A stretch of 64,000 bases of DNA from Sweltsa coloradensis. Its lineage: Eukaryota > Arthropoda > Insecta > Plecoptera > Chloroperlidae. Positions within the stretch are counted from its first letter, which is position 1; each line of letters starts with the position of its first letter. The notes beneath the pieces are model-generated. The model ran no database searches. It had not been told where the DNA came from and saw only the letters and a list, made by a program, of their open reading frames with translations. The position numbers and the translations under genes were made by a program. Shown here piece by piece: positions 1 through 12,600 of this stretch. The stretch covers positions 124,001 to 188,000 of the forward strand of contig JAMZAV010000778.1 of NCBI GenBank assembly GCA_024449915.1, read 5' to 3'.

Positions 1-231
1 AGATTAGTTCATGACAATGATATTAATTTGTGGAATAATTTTGTAAATGATACATTGGCAAACTGTCACTTGATGTAAAATGAAAGTAATTGTTAACAAT
101 TCTGGATCAAGTGACACAGTTTGAAATGTCAATTGTCAATCAGTTTAAAGTTTCAATCATTAGTTGATATCAATACAATAGGAGATTAACAATATTATTG
201 ATAGATATTTTAAAATAAATAAATAAATTAA

Positions 232-353
232 TTAATTGTATTTAGAGTCTACCCACTCAGTTATATAACTGATTTTCAGTGGGGAACAGTAAATCAAAGC
301 GACCAAGCCAACCCTGTAGGCCCCGACGCAATCGACGAGTGAGCGATAACCAT
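232..353 (-). mobile_element. SINE-A, 3' fragment
   Basis: This is a reverse-orientation copy of the 3' part of the SINE found complete at 20250-20657: the ATTTAGAGTCTACCCACTCA end, then the GACCAAGCCAACCCTG and CGACGAGTGAGCGATAACC blocks. An (AAAT/ATTA) tract at 213-237 is its 3' tail. The copy is truncated at its tRNA-like 5' side. Confidence 0.7.
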
Positions 354-406
354 AAAAAAATGTTTCCCGTGGCTTCGTAATAACGTATAATTTCTTATTG
401 TTCCAG

Positions 407-646
407 GTGAATTTCGGCGAAGTGTTCATCCCCCCCAACATCGACGTTCCCAAACCTCGCATTCTCCCCGAGTTCAAACGACTCGCTCACGGTCTACGCT
501 CGGGCAACATCTCGGTGCTGGACGCCAAGACCCTCTACATCCCCAACCTGCACTACGACGGAGCCGGCCCCGACGCCTACTTCTGGGTGGGCAACGGCAG
601 CGAACCCAGTCAGCTGGGCATCAAGGTGCCCAAACGAGATGAGCAG
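407..646 (+). CDS. Skeletor-like exon a: end of first DM13 and start of second DM13
   Basis: The exon follows a TTCCAG acceptor and ends CAG before GTACCA. It holds 80 codons, phase 0 at both ends. It reads NFGEVFIPP (end of the first DM13), then RLAHGLRSGN and TLYIPNLHYDGAGPDAYFWVGNG, the core of a DM13 domain. It is far more GC-rich than the flanking intron. The reading frame runs open upstream of the acceptor for only three codons, so the preceding exon must lie before the window. Confidence 0.88.
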
Positions 647-3600
647 GTACCACTCGACTAAATATTACAAATTACAAATTTCATGAAAAATTACAATGAT
701 AAATATATTAATTACTACAATTCAGAAATTAAAAAAGTCCGCCCCAACCGGGAATCGAACCACGGATCTCCCGCATTCCAGACAGGCGTCTTAACCACTA
801 GACCATCAGGACGGGCTACAATTCAGAGCTTAAAATGTACCCGTCCTGATGGTCTAGTGGTTAAGACGCCTATCTGGAATGTGGGAGATCCGTGGTTCGA
901 TTCCCGGATGGGGCGGACTTTTTTAATTTCTGAATTGTAGTAAATAATATCAATTACACCTACAGGAGTGTTTCCCGACTAAACAAATCGAGAAACGATA
1001 AATAATTGTTTTAATTGCTCCTATGTGGCCATAGGATTGAACGTGACATGTAAGTGATGGTTAATTTAAGGTTGGCCTTCTGTGAAAGATGTCTTATTTA
1101 CAAAAACAAAAACAAAATATATATAAATTATATTATCAATCAATTTAAAAAATCAAAATTTGGTTACGGTTTAATGTATTGTGTTTCAATTAAAAAACCT
1201 AACTGTCTCGTTAGCTTGGAGCCTCTGAAAGGCTACGAGGGCCAGGACATTGAGATCGTGCTTCCTGGTAACCTGACGGTTCACGATATAGACTGGCTGG
1301 CAGTGTGGTGCGTGCAATACAGACACAACTTCGGTCACGTGATGATTCCTAAAGGGCTGGATGTTCCTCCCGCGCTTGGGCAGACCAAGATAACGGTGAG
1401 TTCGATATTTTTATATTATTACTTGGTTTGGGAATGGTTTCTTTCACTTGTTGGATGAGCGTAGCGAGCGAAGCGAAGATTCCATTTCACTACACTGGTG
1501 AAAAAAATCCGGAATGTTTTTTTTTTTTTTCGTTTTTTTTGTATTTTTGTCTGTTTGTCCACACGATTCCGGCTAAACCGATACTCCGATTGCGATGAAA
1601 TTTTATGGATGCCTTTGAAATTTCTAAACTTAGAACTGCCACGTTTTTGAGCGCAATCGGAAAAATTTTTCTCATGAAAATCGCAATTTTACGATTTTTT
1701 TCGATTTTTAAAAATTTTCTTCGACTTATAACACCTACATGCTTTATCCGATTTTAATGATTTTTGCACAGAACCTTTATTTTATGAATTAAAATATTCT
1801 TGTGAAATTTGAGCGCAATTAAAAAAATATTTATCATAAAAATCGAAATTTTTCAGGTTTTTTCTTTTTTTAAACAATTCTTTGACTTATAACACCTACA
1901 TGCTTTATCCGATTGTAATGATTTTTTCGCAGAACCTTAATTTAATGAATTAATATATTAGTGTTAAATTTGAGCGCAATCGAGAAATTATTTCTAATAA
2001 TAATCGCAATTTTACGATTTTTTTAACAATTACGATTAATTAAAAAAAATTAAAAAAATAAGTTAATTTTTAATTTAATTTAATTTAATTTAAAAAAAAT
2101 TTCAACTTAGTAATGATTTTGCCACAGAACAACAGAAAATTCGCATAACACATGGCAGCTCAATGCACCAATTACGCTCATCCAACAACGCGGCGGGACT
2201 TAAGCGTTTTCCTGTTTAATATTACACTGTTTTTTCTAGATGAATTATTCATTACTAGGAAAACGCTTAAGTCCCGCCGCGTTGTTGGATGAGCGTAATT
2301 GGTGCATTGAGCTGCCATGTGTTATGCGGATTTTCTGTTGTTCTGTGAAAAAATCATTACTAAGTTGAAGATTTTTTTTAAATAATTTAAATAAAATAAA
2401 AAATAAACTTTAATTTTTAATTTTTTTAATTAATCGTGATTTTAAAAAAGAAAAAAATCGTAAAATTGCGATTTTCATAAGAAATAATTATTCGATTGCG
2501 CTCAAATTTCTCACGAATATATTAATTCATACAATTAAACTTCTGTGAAAAAATTATTACAATCGGTCAAAGCATGTAGGTGTTATAAGTGAAAGAATTG
2601 TTTAAAAAAAAAAAAAAGTGAAATTTAGATTTTCATGTGAAATAATTTTTGATTGCGCTCAAATTTCACACGAATATCTTAATTCATAAAATTATGGTTC
2701 TGTGAAAAGCTCATTAAAATCGAAAATGCATGTAGGTGTTATAAGTCGAAGAAATTTTTAACAAATCGAAAAAATTCGTAAAATTGCGATTTTCATGAGA
2801 AATAATTTTTCGATTGCGCTCAAAAACGTGGCAGTTCTAAGTTCAGAGATTTCGAAGGTCTCCAGAAAATTTTATTGCAATTGGAGTATCGGTTTAGCCG
2901 GAATCGTGGTGACAAACACACAATAATACAGAAAAAAAGAAAAAAAAAACATTCCGGATTTTTTTCTCCAGTGTAGTGAAATGAAATCTTCGCTTCGCTC
3001 GCTACGCTTATCCAATTACTGTCTCGGACCTATTTAATTAATGTAAAAATTGTCAAGTTTTAAAGTAATTAAGTAATTTTATTTTGAATCAATAGACCAT
3101 CAAAGTTTTCAGAACAAATTTGACTGTAGTTTATAAATTTGGTATTGTCTTTAACAATTCTTTGTAGCAATACATAAAATTTTTAAAAAAAATGTATTTA
3201 GAGTCTACCCACTCAGTTATATAACTGATTTTCAGTGGGGGACAGTAAATCAAAGCGACCAAGCCAACCCTGAAACCCTGAATGCTTAATGAGCTAATTT
3301 TATATTAACTTTCCCAGTGCCCACACAGCACACAATATCTTATGGATATCCATGAATGATCTACAATATCCACAATATCCATATCCATTATAAATATCCA
3401 TAGAACGTCCAAGGGATATTTAAAAATTGCCTGCTTATTCTACAATATCTTATGGATATCCTGTGGATATTGTTCATTAACGATTATTTTTCTACGCTGA
3501 AAATATCTATTAGATGTCCATGCAATATCTTTCAAATTTTCGCAGTTTAGATTTTTATATTTAAAAAATAAATATCAAATTGTGATGCAAAACGTGAAAA

Positions 3601-6600
3601 TTTACCATTTTTGGTTGTTTTTTTTTTTTACTATTTTAGTTTGTGGCTGGTATAATAAATTCTGCAATATATGGTTTGCAGGTAGTATTTCTCAAAACAC
3701 AATTTAAAATGTGTTTTTACAATGCATTCAACAAATGCATTAAATTTTTATTTTGATTGAAGTACCGATTAAACTATACATTTCTCTAAAAACTTATTGA
3801 AATCAAGTCAAGAAATAGTATTCATAACTAGTTTCGTACAATTAACTAGGGAAACGCCAAAGTCGTTGTTAAACGAGTGAGTGAGCCATGTGTTGAGTAC
3901 CCGGTTACATTACTTTTCTTCCCCTACATTAGGCCTACCTAACCTACCATAGCCTAGAGAGGCGCATTGGTCTTACAGTTGACGCGCCCGTATACCTACT
4001 AAACTTAAAAAAAAAACATTATTTATACGAATATAAATATCAAACATAAATGCAAATGTTCCCGGGTACTCACCACATGACTCGCTCACTCGTCTAACAA
4101 CGACTTTAGCGTTTCTTAAGTCTAGTTGGCTAAAGCGCCCTTAAGGCCGCTTTACACGGAGAAGTTGAAAAAGTAAAAAGTAAAAAGTGAAAAGAACGAG
4201 TAGGAAGAGAAAAAGAAATCCCCTGGTCGGGAAAGATTTTGTAATTCCTAAATTGTATTTAAAAAATTATTAAACATGTTTTGAAATGCATATAACGCAG
4301 TGTAGTCTATCATCTGTGACAATACTATGGAAAACATAGCCAGTACGAAATACGTGAAAATATTGCAAGGTTTACTCAATCTACGAGCGGAATTTGGGGG
4401 TACCTTGACGTCCAACATTCGACAGACCTTGCATGGGCACGGCTTTTCACGGCCAGGCGAAAAACAAACAAAAAATATCTTTTCAAAATCTAAAACATTG
4501 TCGTTAAAATAATTTCTAAACATTGGAAGTCTATTTTTCAGTTTATCATTTCTTGTAGATTTAAATCGCAATGAATCTTGCTGATTTTGTTAGCAGTTCT
4601 CAATAAACTCGTACCGGATGTCTGTTTAAAATTTTAGCGCAATCTGTTCAGCGATTCGGCTGATTTTCAACGTACACACACACACACACACACGCACGCA
4701 CGCAGAAAAACAATTAGGGCCGTTTAAGTCGAATGGAAATCACTACGTTCGCTACGCTCACTCGTTCAATTAAAGTTTTTTGTGATGTATAACCTTTTAG
4801 CAATACATTTGGTGAATAGTCACAATAATAAACATTCTGGAAATCATGTTGTTTACATATTATTAAAGCATAGAAGAGTACAGCATACAATTTTCGTTAT
4901 CGATGTTTGCAATTACATATTTCTTTCGTTTAGTTATTTCAAATGTAATTGTTTACATCATTTTGTCCTTTGATTTGACATTTTTCTGATATTTTTTTTC
5001 GTTGTTTTGGAGGTTATAGTTTTATTTGTTCACTTTTTTATTCTTGTGATTTCGTTTTATTTTGTTTGGAGGATTTTTATTTAAAAAAAATGGATGATTT
5101 TGTTGCTCCTCTAGGCTTTCATTTATTCATTGTTATTGTGATTTTTTAAATATGTTTCTGTACGAATTTTACATTTTCCAACACATTATTTTGTATTATT
5201 GATTTGACGTGGCAGTAATTTTTACGTAAAATAAGAAAGTATTCAAAAATCTCCTACCCCGCTAGCCATAAAATCACAATAAAGAAATTAATAAATAAAT
5301 AAATAAATCAATCAATCAAATTAGTTCGAAAGAAGTGTCTATCTGCACAGTCACAGAACTGATTTTCAGTTATCAACTCGACCAAGCCAACCCTGCCGGC
5401 GCCGATACCATCAACGAATACTTATGAATGTATTATTCTATAATAAATCAATCTTGTAAAGAAGATTCTAATTTTAAATACCTATATTCAAATAAATATA
5501 TATTAAACTTATTATGTAATCTAACCATCATCGGCATCTAATTCTTATTTGAGTTTCCTCAAATATTCTCGTTTGAAATGCTAGCCAATAGGATTAGGCC
5601 TACTCTGTAGCCTTAGTCAAATGTCGCATTGCTATCATTAAAAATTCAACCGTAATTATTATGATTTATGAAGCATTTAAATATTTCATAATCAAAATTT
5701 TAAATGTGTGTGATATTATTTAAAATATCATTTATAAATGTATTCAACACATGTTTTACAAGTAAGTGAATTAATGCAACATAAAAAGTCCTCATTTGAC
5801 GGCATTTTCCGACATTTTTCGAACTGTAACGATGCGCCGCGATGGAGTGAAATGTTCAGTGTACAAAAATCACAGAAGTATTTAAAGGTACGTGAAAAAT
5901 TGATACAAATTTGTGTAAATTAATAGTTGAGCATGCCACGCATGTAGCTAGGTCACGAATAGCTCTGAGGCCCTACCTAGGGACTGGGTGGGTATGTAAA
6001 TAACATTGTTGACAACCTAACCTTACTTGTGGCATTTCTTTTTCATGTTTCAACGGGCCCTAGCCCTAGCTAGGCTAGCCTAGGCCCCTACTATTTATTT
6101 ACCTATGCCTAGGGCTTGAACTTGGGGCGTACTTACCCTTTGGTCCTAGCTACCTTGGCTTAAGGACCTGGGTCTAGGCCTAGGCCCTAGTCTAGGAATC
6201 AAATGAATGCAAACTGCTCATAGGCAAAGCCTAGCCCTGGGACCTAGCCCACGTCCACGAAGGCCTAGGGCTAAGCCTATGATCTACGCCCTAGCCTAGG
6301 GCCAATTCATAGATATTTAACCCTTTACACCCAACTCCCCTGGGCAAGTGCCTAGGCTACCTACCAAACCTAAAACATTGGTTTACATTTTAAAACTGAG
6401 TGAATTTAAAAAAGTTCCCCACTTCTTTAATTGGATAGTGTCAAATCCTTCGTAGTGTATAGTCGTTGGGTGTCTAGTGTTAGACCCCTAGACCCTACTA
6501 GACACCCAACGGTATAGTCGTACGGTCAGCCGTACGACAGATCGATTTTTATAATGACTCGTTTATCAGGCGAGCCAAGTTTAGACTGGCCCCGCCCGGG

Positions 6601-9600
6601 AGCTTTTATTCTGGACTGGTTTTGTACCCGGTAGGTCTACCAGCTCAGTCCGGACTGGAATCCCCGGGCTGTGATTAAATGATTAGGGCCTAGGCCTACA
6701 ACTTAGGCCTAATAAAGATGTTCGCAAGCTTGTTATTGAGCTTGCTTGCTTTTCAATTCAATTTATTTCCATTTGATTTTTTTAACAAAAAGAGAAGCCT
6801 AGGTCTATATTCACTATGCAGTCAAAATGGAAACTACTCTAAAGGCCAAGTAAACGGTATACCCCTGTCCTACACACACTTAAGGCCGATGCACAATTGC
6901 CCCGTAACGAGAACGGGAAAACGAAAACGAGAACGGGAAGAAAGTTGAATCACATGTTAACTTACGACACGATGCACAATAAAGCTTCCCGTTGCCGGTC
7001 GTTCCCGTATCCCTGCAACGACAACGGGAACATCACCAAGTTTTAACTTTCCGTAACGTTCCCGTTCCGTACGTTACCGGGAACCCAAAGGGGAATCAAG
7101 ATGTGCACGTCCTAAAAACTATTTTATCAGCTGATTGATGGTTTATATCCCGAGTAATATGCAAAATAAATTTAAAATAAACATGCGCGGAATAACAAAA
7201 TAACAAAATATAATCCACCACTTATTATTTGATTTGTTCCCGTCGGCTTGCTTCAGGGGCTGTTGTGCATCGAAGCCCTTATCGTTAGAGTCTTCCCGTT
7301 TCGGTTCTCGTTCTCGTTCCCGTTCTCGTTACCGGGCAATTGTGCATCGGCCTTTAAACTAGTCAAACCAGTTTATTTTGTGTCGGGCTAGGCTAGAGAT
7401 GGCACTTTGACGGATAAAATTTAAAATGACAATTGCCCCAAAAGTCAGTCAAATATAAAAAAATGATTTTGCTAGAAGTATATTGTGACAGAATACTTTT
7501 AGAGACATTTGTGTGCAACCTCGGTAATCAATATGATTAATGATCCCGGTTAATTGGGACGGACTTTTTTTATTTCTGAATTGTAGTAATAATAACAATT
7601 ACACCTACAGGAGGGGTTTTTCCCGACTAAACAAATCGAGAAAAAATGATGAACACGTTCAATTGTGATTGAAAATTATTGATGAAAATTGAGGAAGGGG
7701 TTAGGCCTCCCATTTCAGTGAATTGTCTAGATTTTAAATTTGTAAGGGAATATATGGTAACTTAAATCGAGTTATCTGTTCAAGAATGAGTGATGCCAAC
7801 TAAATGAGTAGGGCCTGGGCCTAAACAAACTTTGATCAATTATTTGACCGGCCAATTTCCCGGGCTTGCCATCCATGTATTAAATTAAATTAAATTTTTA
7901 TTCAGCACTTACAGTAGCCTACCTGTAGGCTACTGGAAAGGGTGATTGTTTCTTAGTTCTAAGATATTTGATTGGGTTTGCCTACCTAGTATTGAAGAGA
8001 ATCAAGAGATTTTGACATTAAAACATGTTTAGGCCTTCAAGCAAAGCAATAAAACATAGGCCTAGGGTAGGGCCCTACTTAAAACCAGTCATATTTGTAA
8101 TTTGTCTATAAAATATTTTAAAACTTGCAAGTTGCAAAAGGTCATTCAAGAGGTGTTCTAATAAAATTACTACCAGTTCAAAGGAAATTTTTTAGAGAAA
8201 TTAAAAAAAAACACAAATTGTTGTTTGTAGGCCTAGTTAGATTATTTTCAACTCTTAACTTTGTCTAGGCATGGCCCTGGGGCTGCCTTATTTATTTATG
8301 GGTTTTTTTCTGGCTGTCCCTTTGTTAGAACAAAAAGTGTCTGAAGTTCACTAATATTAGCAGTGTTATACCTGGGGCTAAGTATTTTCAATTAAATTCA
8401 ATTGTTTTATTCACCAAACTGAGCTTCGCTCTTTACAGTGACTTTTAGTTGTAGAATATTAGTTTCATGGATATTTTATTAGATACAGTAGGCCTACATA
8501 GATAATGGAGCTGCAGGTAGACCCTAACATATAGCCTATAGAAATTTACCTTGCTGCAATATATTTTATTTCATCTAAGATATCTTGGTTTTAAAATAAA
8601 TGCCACCTGCCAGGCTCATGTCATAAGTAGGCCTACCATAACCTGACAACCTCAAGCTAAGGCAGGGAGTTTTTTATATGGGGCCCATGTTTTGTTTAGT
8701 GCGCTTGCAATTCAACAACGATTTACCTTTAGAAGTAGAAATTATTACCTAAGGTGATTGTTTTTATTGTATTTAGAACTACAGTAATGTTTAAAAAATT
8801 AAAAAACATATGGTTGTGCAACAATAATTAATAACTTTCAAATTATCAATCTAGTGGATTCAAAGAAAATATAGGCCTACGGGTCTTAGGCCTGAAGCAA
8901 AATATCTTATCATCACTAAATAAAAATTGGGTATTTGGTTGTGTATGAATCAAGAGATTTTCCGAAGTGATTCCGATTTAACTAAATAGCAGACAGAATA
9001 GAAAGTATGGTTGGCACGTGTAAACGCTCTTGGTGGTTTAAATTTTTTAGTAATTTTGGGACTAAAATTAAACGTCTGTTATGCCAATCCCACTCTCAAA
9101 AACTGTGATTTCCCCTTCCCCCTTTCGATATCAAAGTAAAACCAAGATAAAAATGCGTGCCCCATTGTTATTTGACCCATTCAGTGTGGTTGTCGACTCT
9201 ATGTTATCACTGTATTACGCCTATATCTCAAAGTCAAACACTTGAAAGGGGGGAATATTTAGGAAAATTCAGTGTAATGGTTGGCATTTCCATTTGTAGA
9301 AGGATAGGCCTACACTTTTAAATGCGTTAGTAAAGTTGTTTAACGTTGAGTGAATTTAACAAATTGGACAGCCCAATAGAAATCGTTAGCATTTTACCGA
9401 TTGTAGAAAGAATGCGTGGAAATTAAAAAAACCCATGCGTTTTTAGTGTTTGGTCTCACGTCCCAGTAGCTTTTTGTTCTATTCATGGGCCCTGTTGTTG
9501 TAGGTTTGAAGGCCTATTAGAACAAAAAACCATGTACGCTTTGGGCCCTTGGCTAATTGTAGATGTAAGCAACAATTTTGTTCCTGGGTTTTAGCATTCA

Positions 9601-12600
9601 GCAAGACTGCCTGATTGCCCCCAATTCGAAATATGGAAGTGCTGCACCCGATCAAAATGGGAGTCAGACTTGGCTGCTGAATACTACCCCAGCCCAGTGA
9701 GAAGACAAAGTGTTGAAACAGGTATTTCTTTCAGTGAACTTGCAATTTTTCATAGCTCAATCAGTTATTATTGTTGGGATAAGAATAAATTTAAATCCCC
9801 TCCAGCAAGTGTTTGGGTTTGTAAATTAAAAATTTAAATTGAATTTTTTAATAGTATATATATTTATTGATATAGCCTACTAGGCCTACTATATCCTATT
9901 AGTTACTTATTTATTGAATGGAATTTTTATATTTGGGGACACAAATAAAAAGTTTCAATAATAATGTGCTCCCCTATTGAATATTAATTTCTTAAGTAGC
10001 GTTTTCATGTGGGCGAGCAAATAGGTTCTGGAGCTATCACAATGCAATGTTATAGCAGCACGCGAAAAGCGAAAGTCGCGACCAACATTAATGTAGTAGT
10101 TGAAACATGTCATGTCTGAAACGGGGTTTGCTTGGTCGCTTTGGTTTACTGTCGCCCACTGAAAATCAGTTATATGACTTGAGTGGGTAGACTCTAAATA
10201 CAAATTTATTTATTCGCAAGCACCATTTGCTCGTCTACATGAAAATGAGGCTTTGTGAAGGGACGGTTCTGCCCCTCAATCCTAATCCTACTTTAAACTC
10301 GCTTTTCCGCCAAATTTGGGAGAACCCGTCAATATTAGTTGTCCTAGGCCTATGATCTAGGCCAATACATGTTTTAATGTTGTGCTTTCGTGATCTTTTT
10401 AAATTTTTTTAATGTTTACAGTTTGCCATCTTCTACTATTGTAACTTTCTTTACCTCCACATAATAATAATATAATATTAATAATTTAGGCTTACTTGTA
10501 GGCCTACCCATATTCCAAGCAATGATTTTAATCAATGCCTTGGCCGGCACCTGGCCTTACTGTCACTGCCAGAAATGGTGTCAGATGGGTGCTAGTCAGC
10601 ACTCAGCAGGGTGTTTCTGTTAGGTCCGTGTTAAACAGACGAATAAATAGGCCTAACTTTGCCATGTTAAAATTAAATTTTAAATTAAATAAGGCGGCCT
10701 TAAATTTAAATTTAACGCAGCTCTTTGCAAATCACTCTGCAGGTATAGAACATGTTTTTGTGGAGTAATTTTTGTTGTTGTATTTTTTTGATTGGGATTG
10801 TGAAGGCTTAAATCAGATCAATGTACCGGGTTCCGATTGGCCTCTCGCTAACTCAACTCGCTAGAAAGTTTGAACAAGCTGGACTTTTTCGTGGCGCGCG
10901 AGAGCTCGCGCTCGCTGGCTCACCATCTGACAGCGAGGCGGCAAATTCCATTAAACGAGTGCGGCCAACTCCCAGAGAGCTACCGCGCGATTCTCTCGAT
11001 CGTCTGACAGGCGCTTTACTAATTGGCAATTTGTTTTGAAAATTGTTTTTTTTCTTTTTTTGTTTTTTTTTCTTTTTTGTGCATTCACAAAAATAAAATC
11101 ATAATTATTAGGGATTTACTTTTAGGCAACTTATTTTTATTTTTTAAATTAGGCCCTATAAAAATGCTATGAAATCTGACCAAATGCTACATTAAAAGGG
11201 TTCCCTGATGACCTGGTGCAGTTTATCAATTGTTTTGCATTCTTGGTTAGGGTGTGAATAGGGAACCCAACAGCATGCAGCTTTACCTGGGTTTGGGAAC
11301 TGCAGAGATCTTGTAGTTTAGATAAAAACATTAAAATGATTGAAGAAATACTGCACAAAAAATCGTTAAAAAACTGTTTGGCCGAAACAGTTTCAACGTT
11401 TTTTTCGTGTATGTTCTTTTTAATGTCATCTAACCTACCAAATCCTGCAGTTGTCAACTAGGTGTGTTGGGTTCTTTCTTCATTTCCCCTAACCAAGCAA
11501 TAACTAGCCGTTAGGCCCCTTCTATATCATACATTTGCTTTGCATGTTATACTCTTTATTAGTATGCTTTTTCATATTGATTTTATGGTTTTTGGTAATA
11601 TATCGTGGCCAATAATTATTAATTACTCATTGGGCATAATCTTGAGTTCATTAGGGTTGCATGCATTATCGTTGTCGAGTTGATTTTGCACGCACTTCCC
11701 TCTGCCCCAAACCTCTCAACACACAGTTAGGCGCAAGTGCACTTTTGAGGCGGTAGATAAATTGTAATACCCCATGACAATTGGCGGAAAGATCAGCTGG
11801 CAGTAGCTGAAATTTTCCCGTCATAATTGTACGACAAATATCACAAAATAATGCATGGGGATCATATACCAAGTACACTTGTGACTTTTATGCTAATTCA
11901 TATCAACCTTTATAATTCATACAAAAATGCATCCATTATCATGTTAGTTTCAATTTAAGTTGATGATGGGTTTATACTCGACTAAATGTGTGCATGTATT
12001 ATTAATAAAAAAATATTAGGTATAATTCAACTGTATTAAGTTTTAACAATAGTCAATGCTAACAAATATTTCATGATAATACAATTCAGAAGTTAAAAAA
12101 GTCCATCCCGACTGGGGTACGAACCCAGGTCCCCCTATTCCAAAGGTTTTGGCGCCTTTAAACCAATTCTATAGATGGCCGAGACGATAACATTTTTAAC
12201 TTTTCAATTGTAGTTGCATTATATAGATCCGAATGGGTTGACGGTAATTTTTTTTATTGATCCCAACCCTATAAATATTAGTTAGTGTATAGTTAGCGTG
12301 GGTGTAAGTAAGCACTTTTTTTCAGACCTACAATGTAATTAAGCATGATTGGTCGGGATGGATTTTTTAACTTTGAACTCGCGGACGGGGCAGCCAGCTG
12401 TTTCCCATGCAGTATATCCCGGGAAAGGTTTGTACTGTTTTATTTCTGTTCCTGGGTTAATACCCCCCCCCCCCCAAATCACAAAAAGTAACTTAACATG
12501 ATGGTATTGCAAGATGAATTTCTTCTTTGGGAAAGAATAGCTTAACTTTAACTCCCCTCGGTATACGTAGTTACCAATTGTAATAGTTGGCCTAATTTCT

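Noticed and set aside
1201..1221. Earlier acceptor for exon b at 1213-1214
   Set aside because: It would need two carried-over bases, but exon a ends in phase 0; the AG at 1220-1221 fits the phase.
10821..11039. 72-codon frame in a GC-richer island
   Set aside because: No recognisable domain, no plausible splice partners in phase with the host gene, and no second copy.
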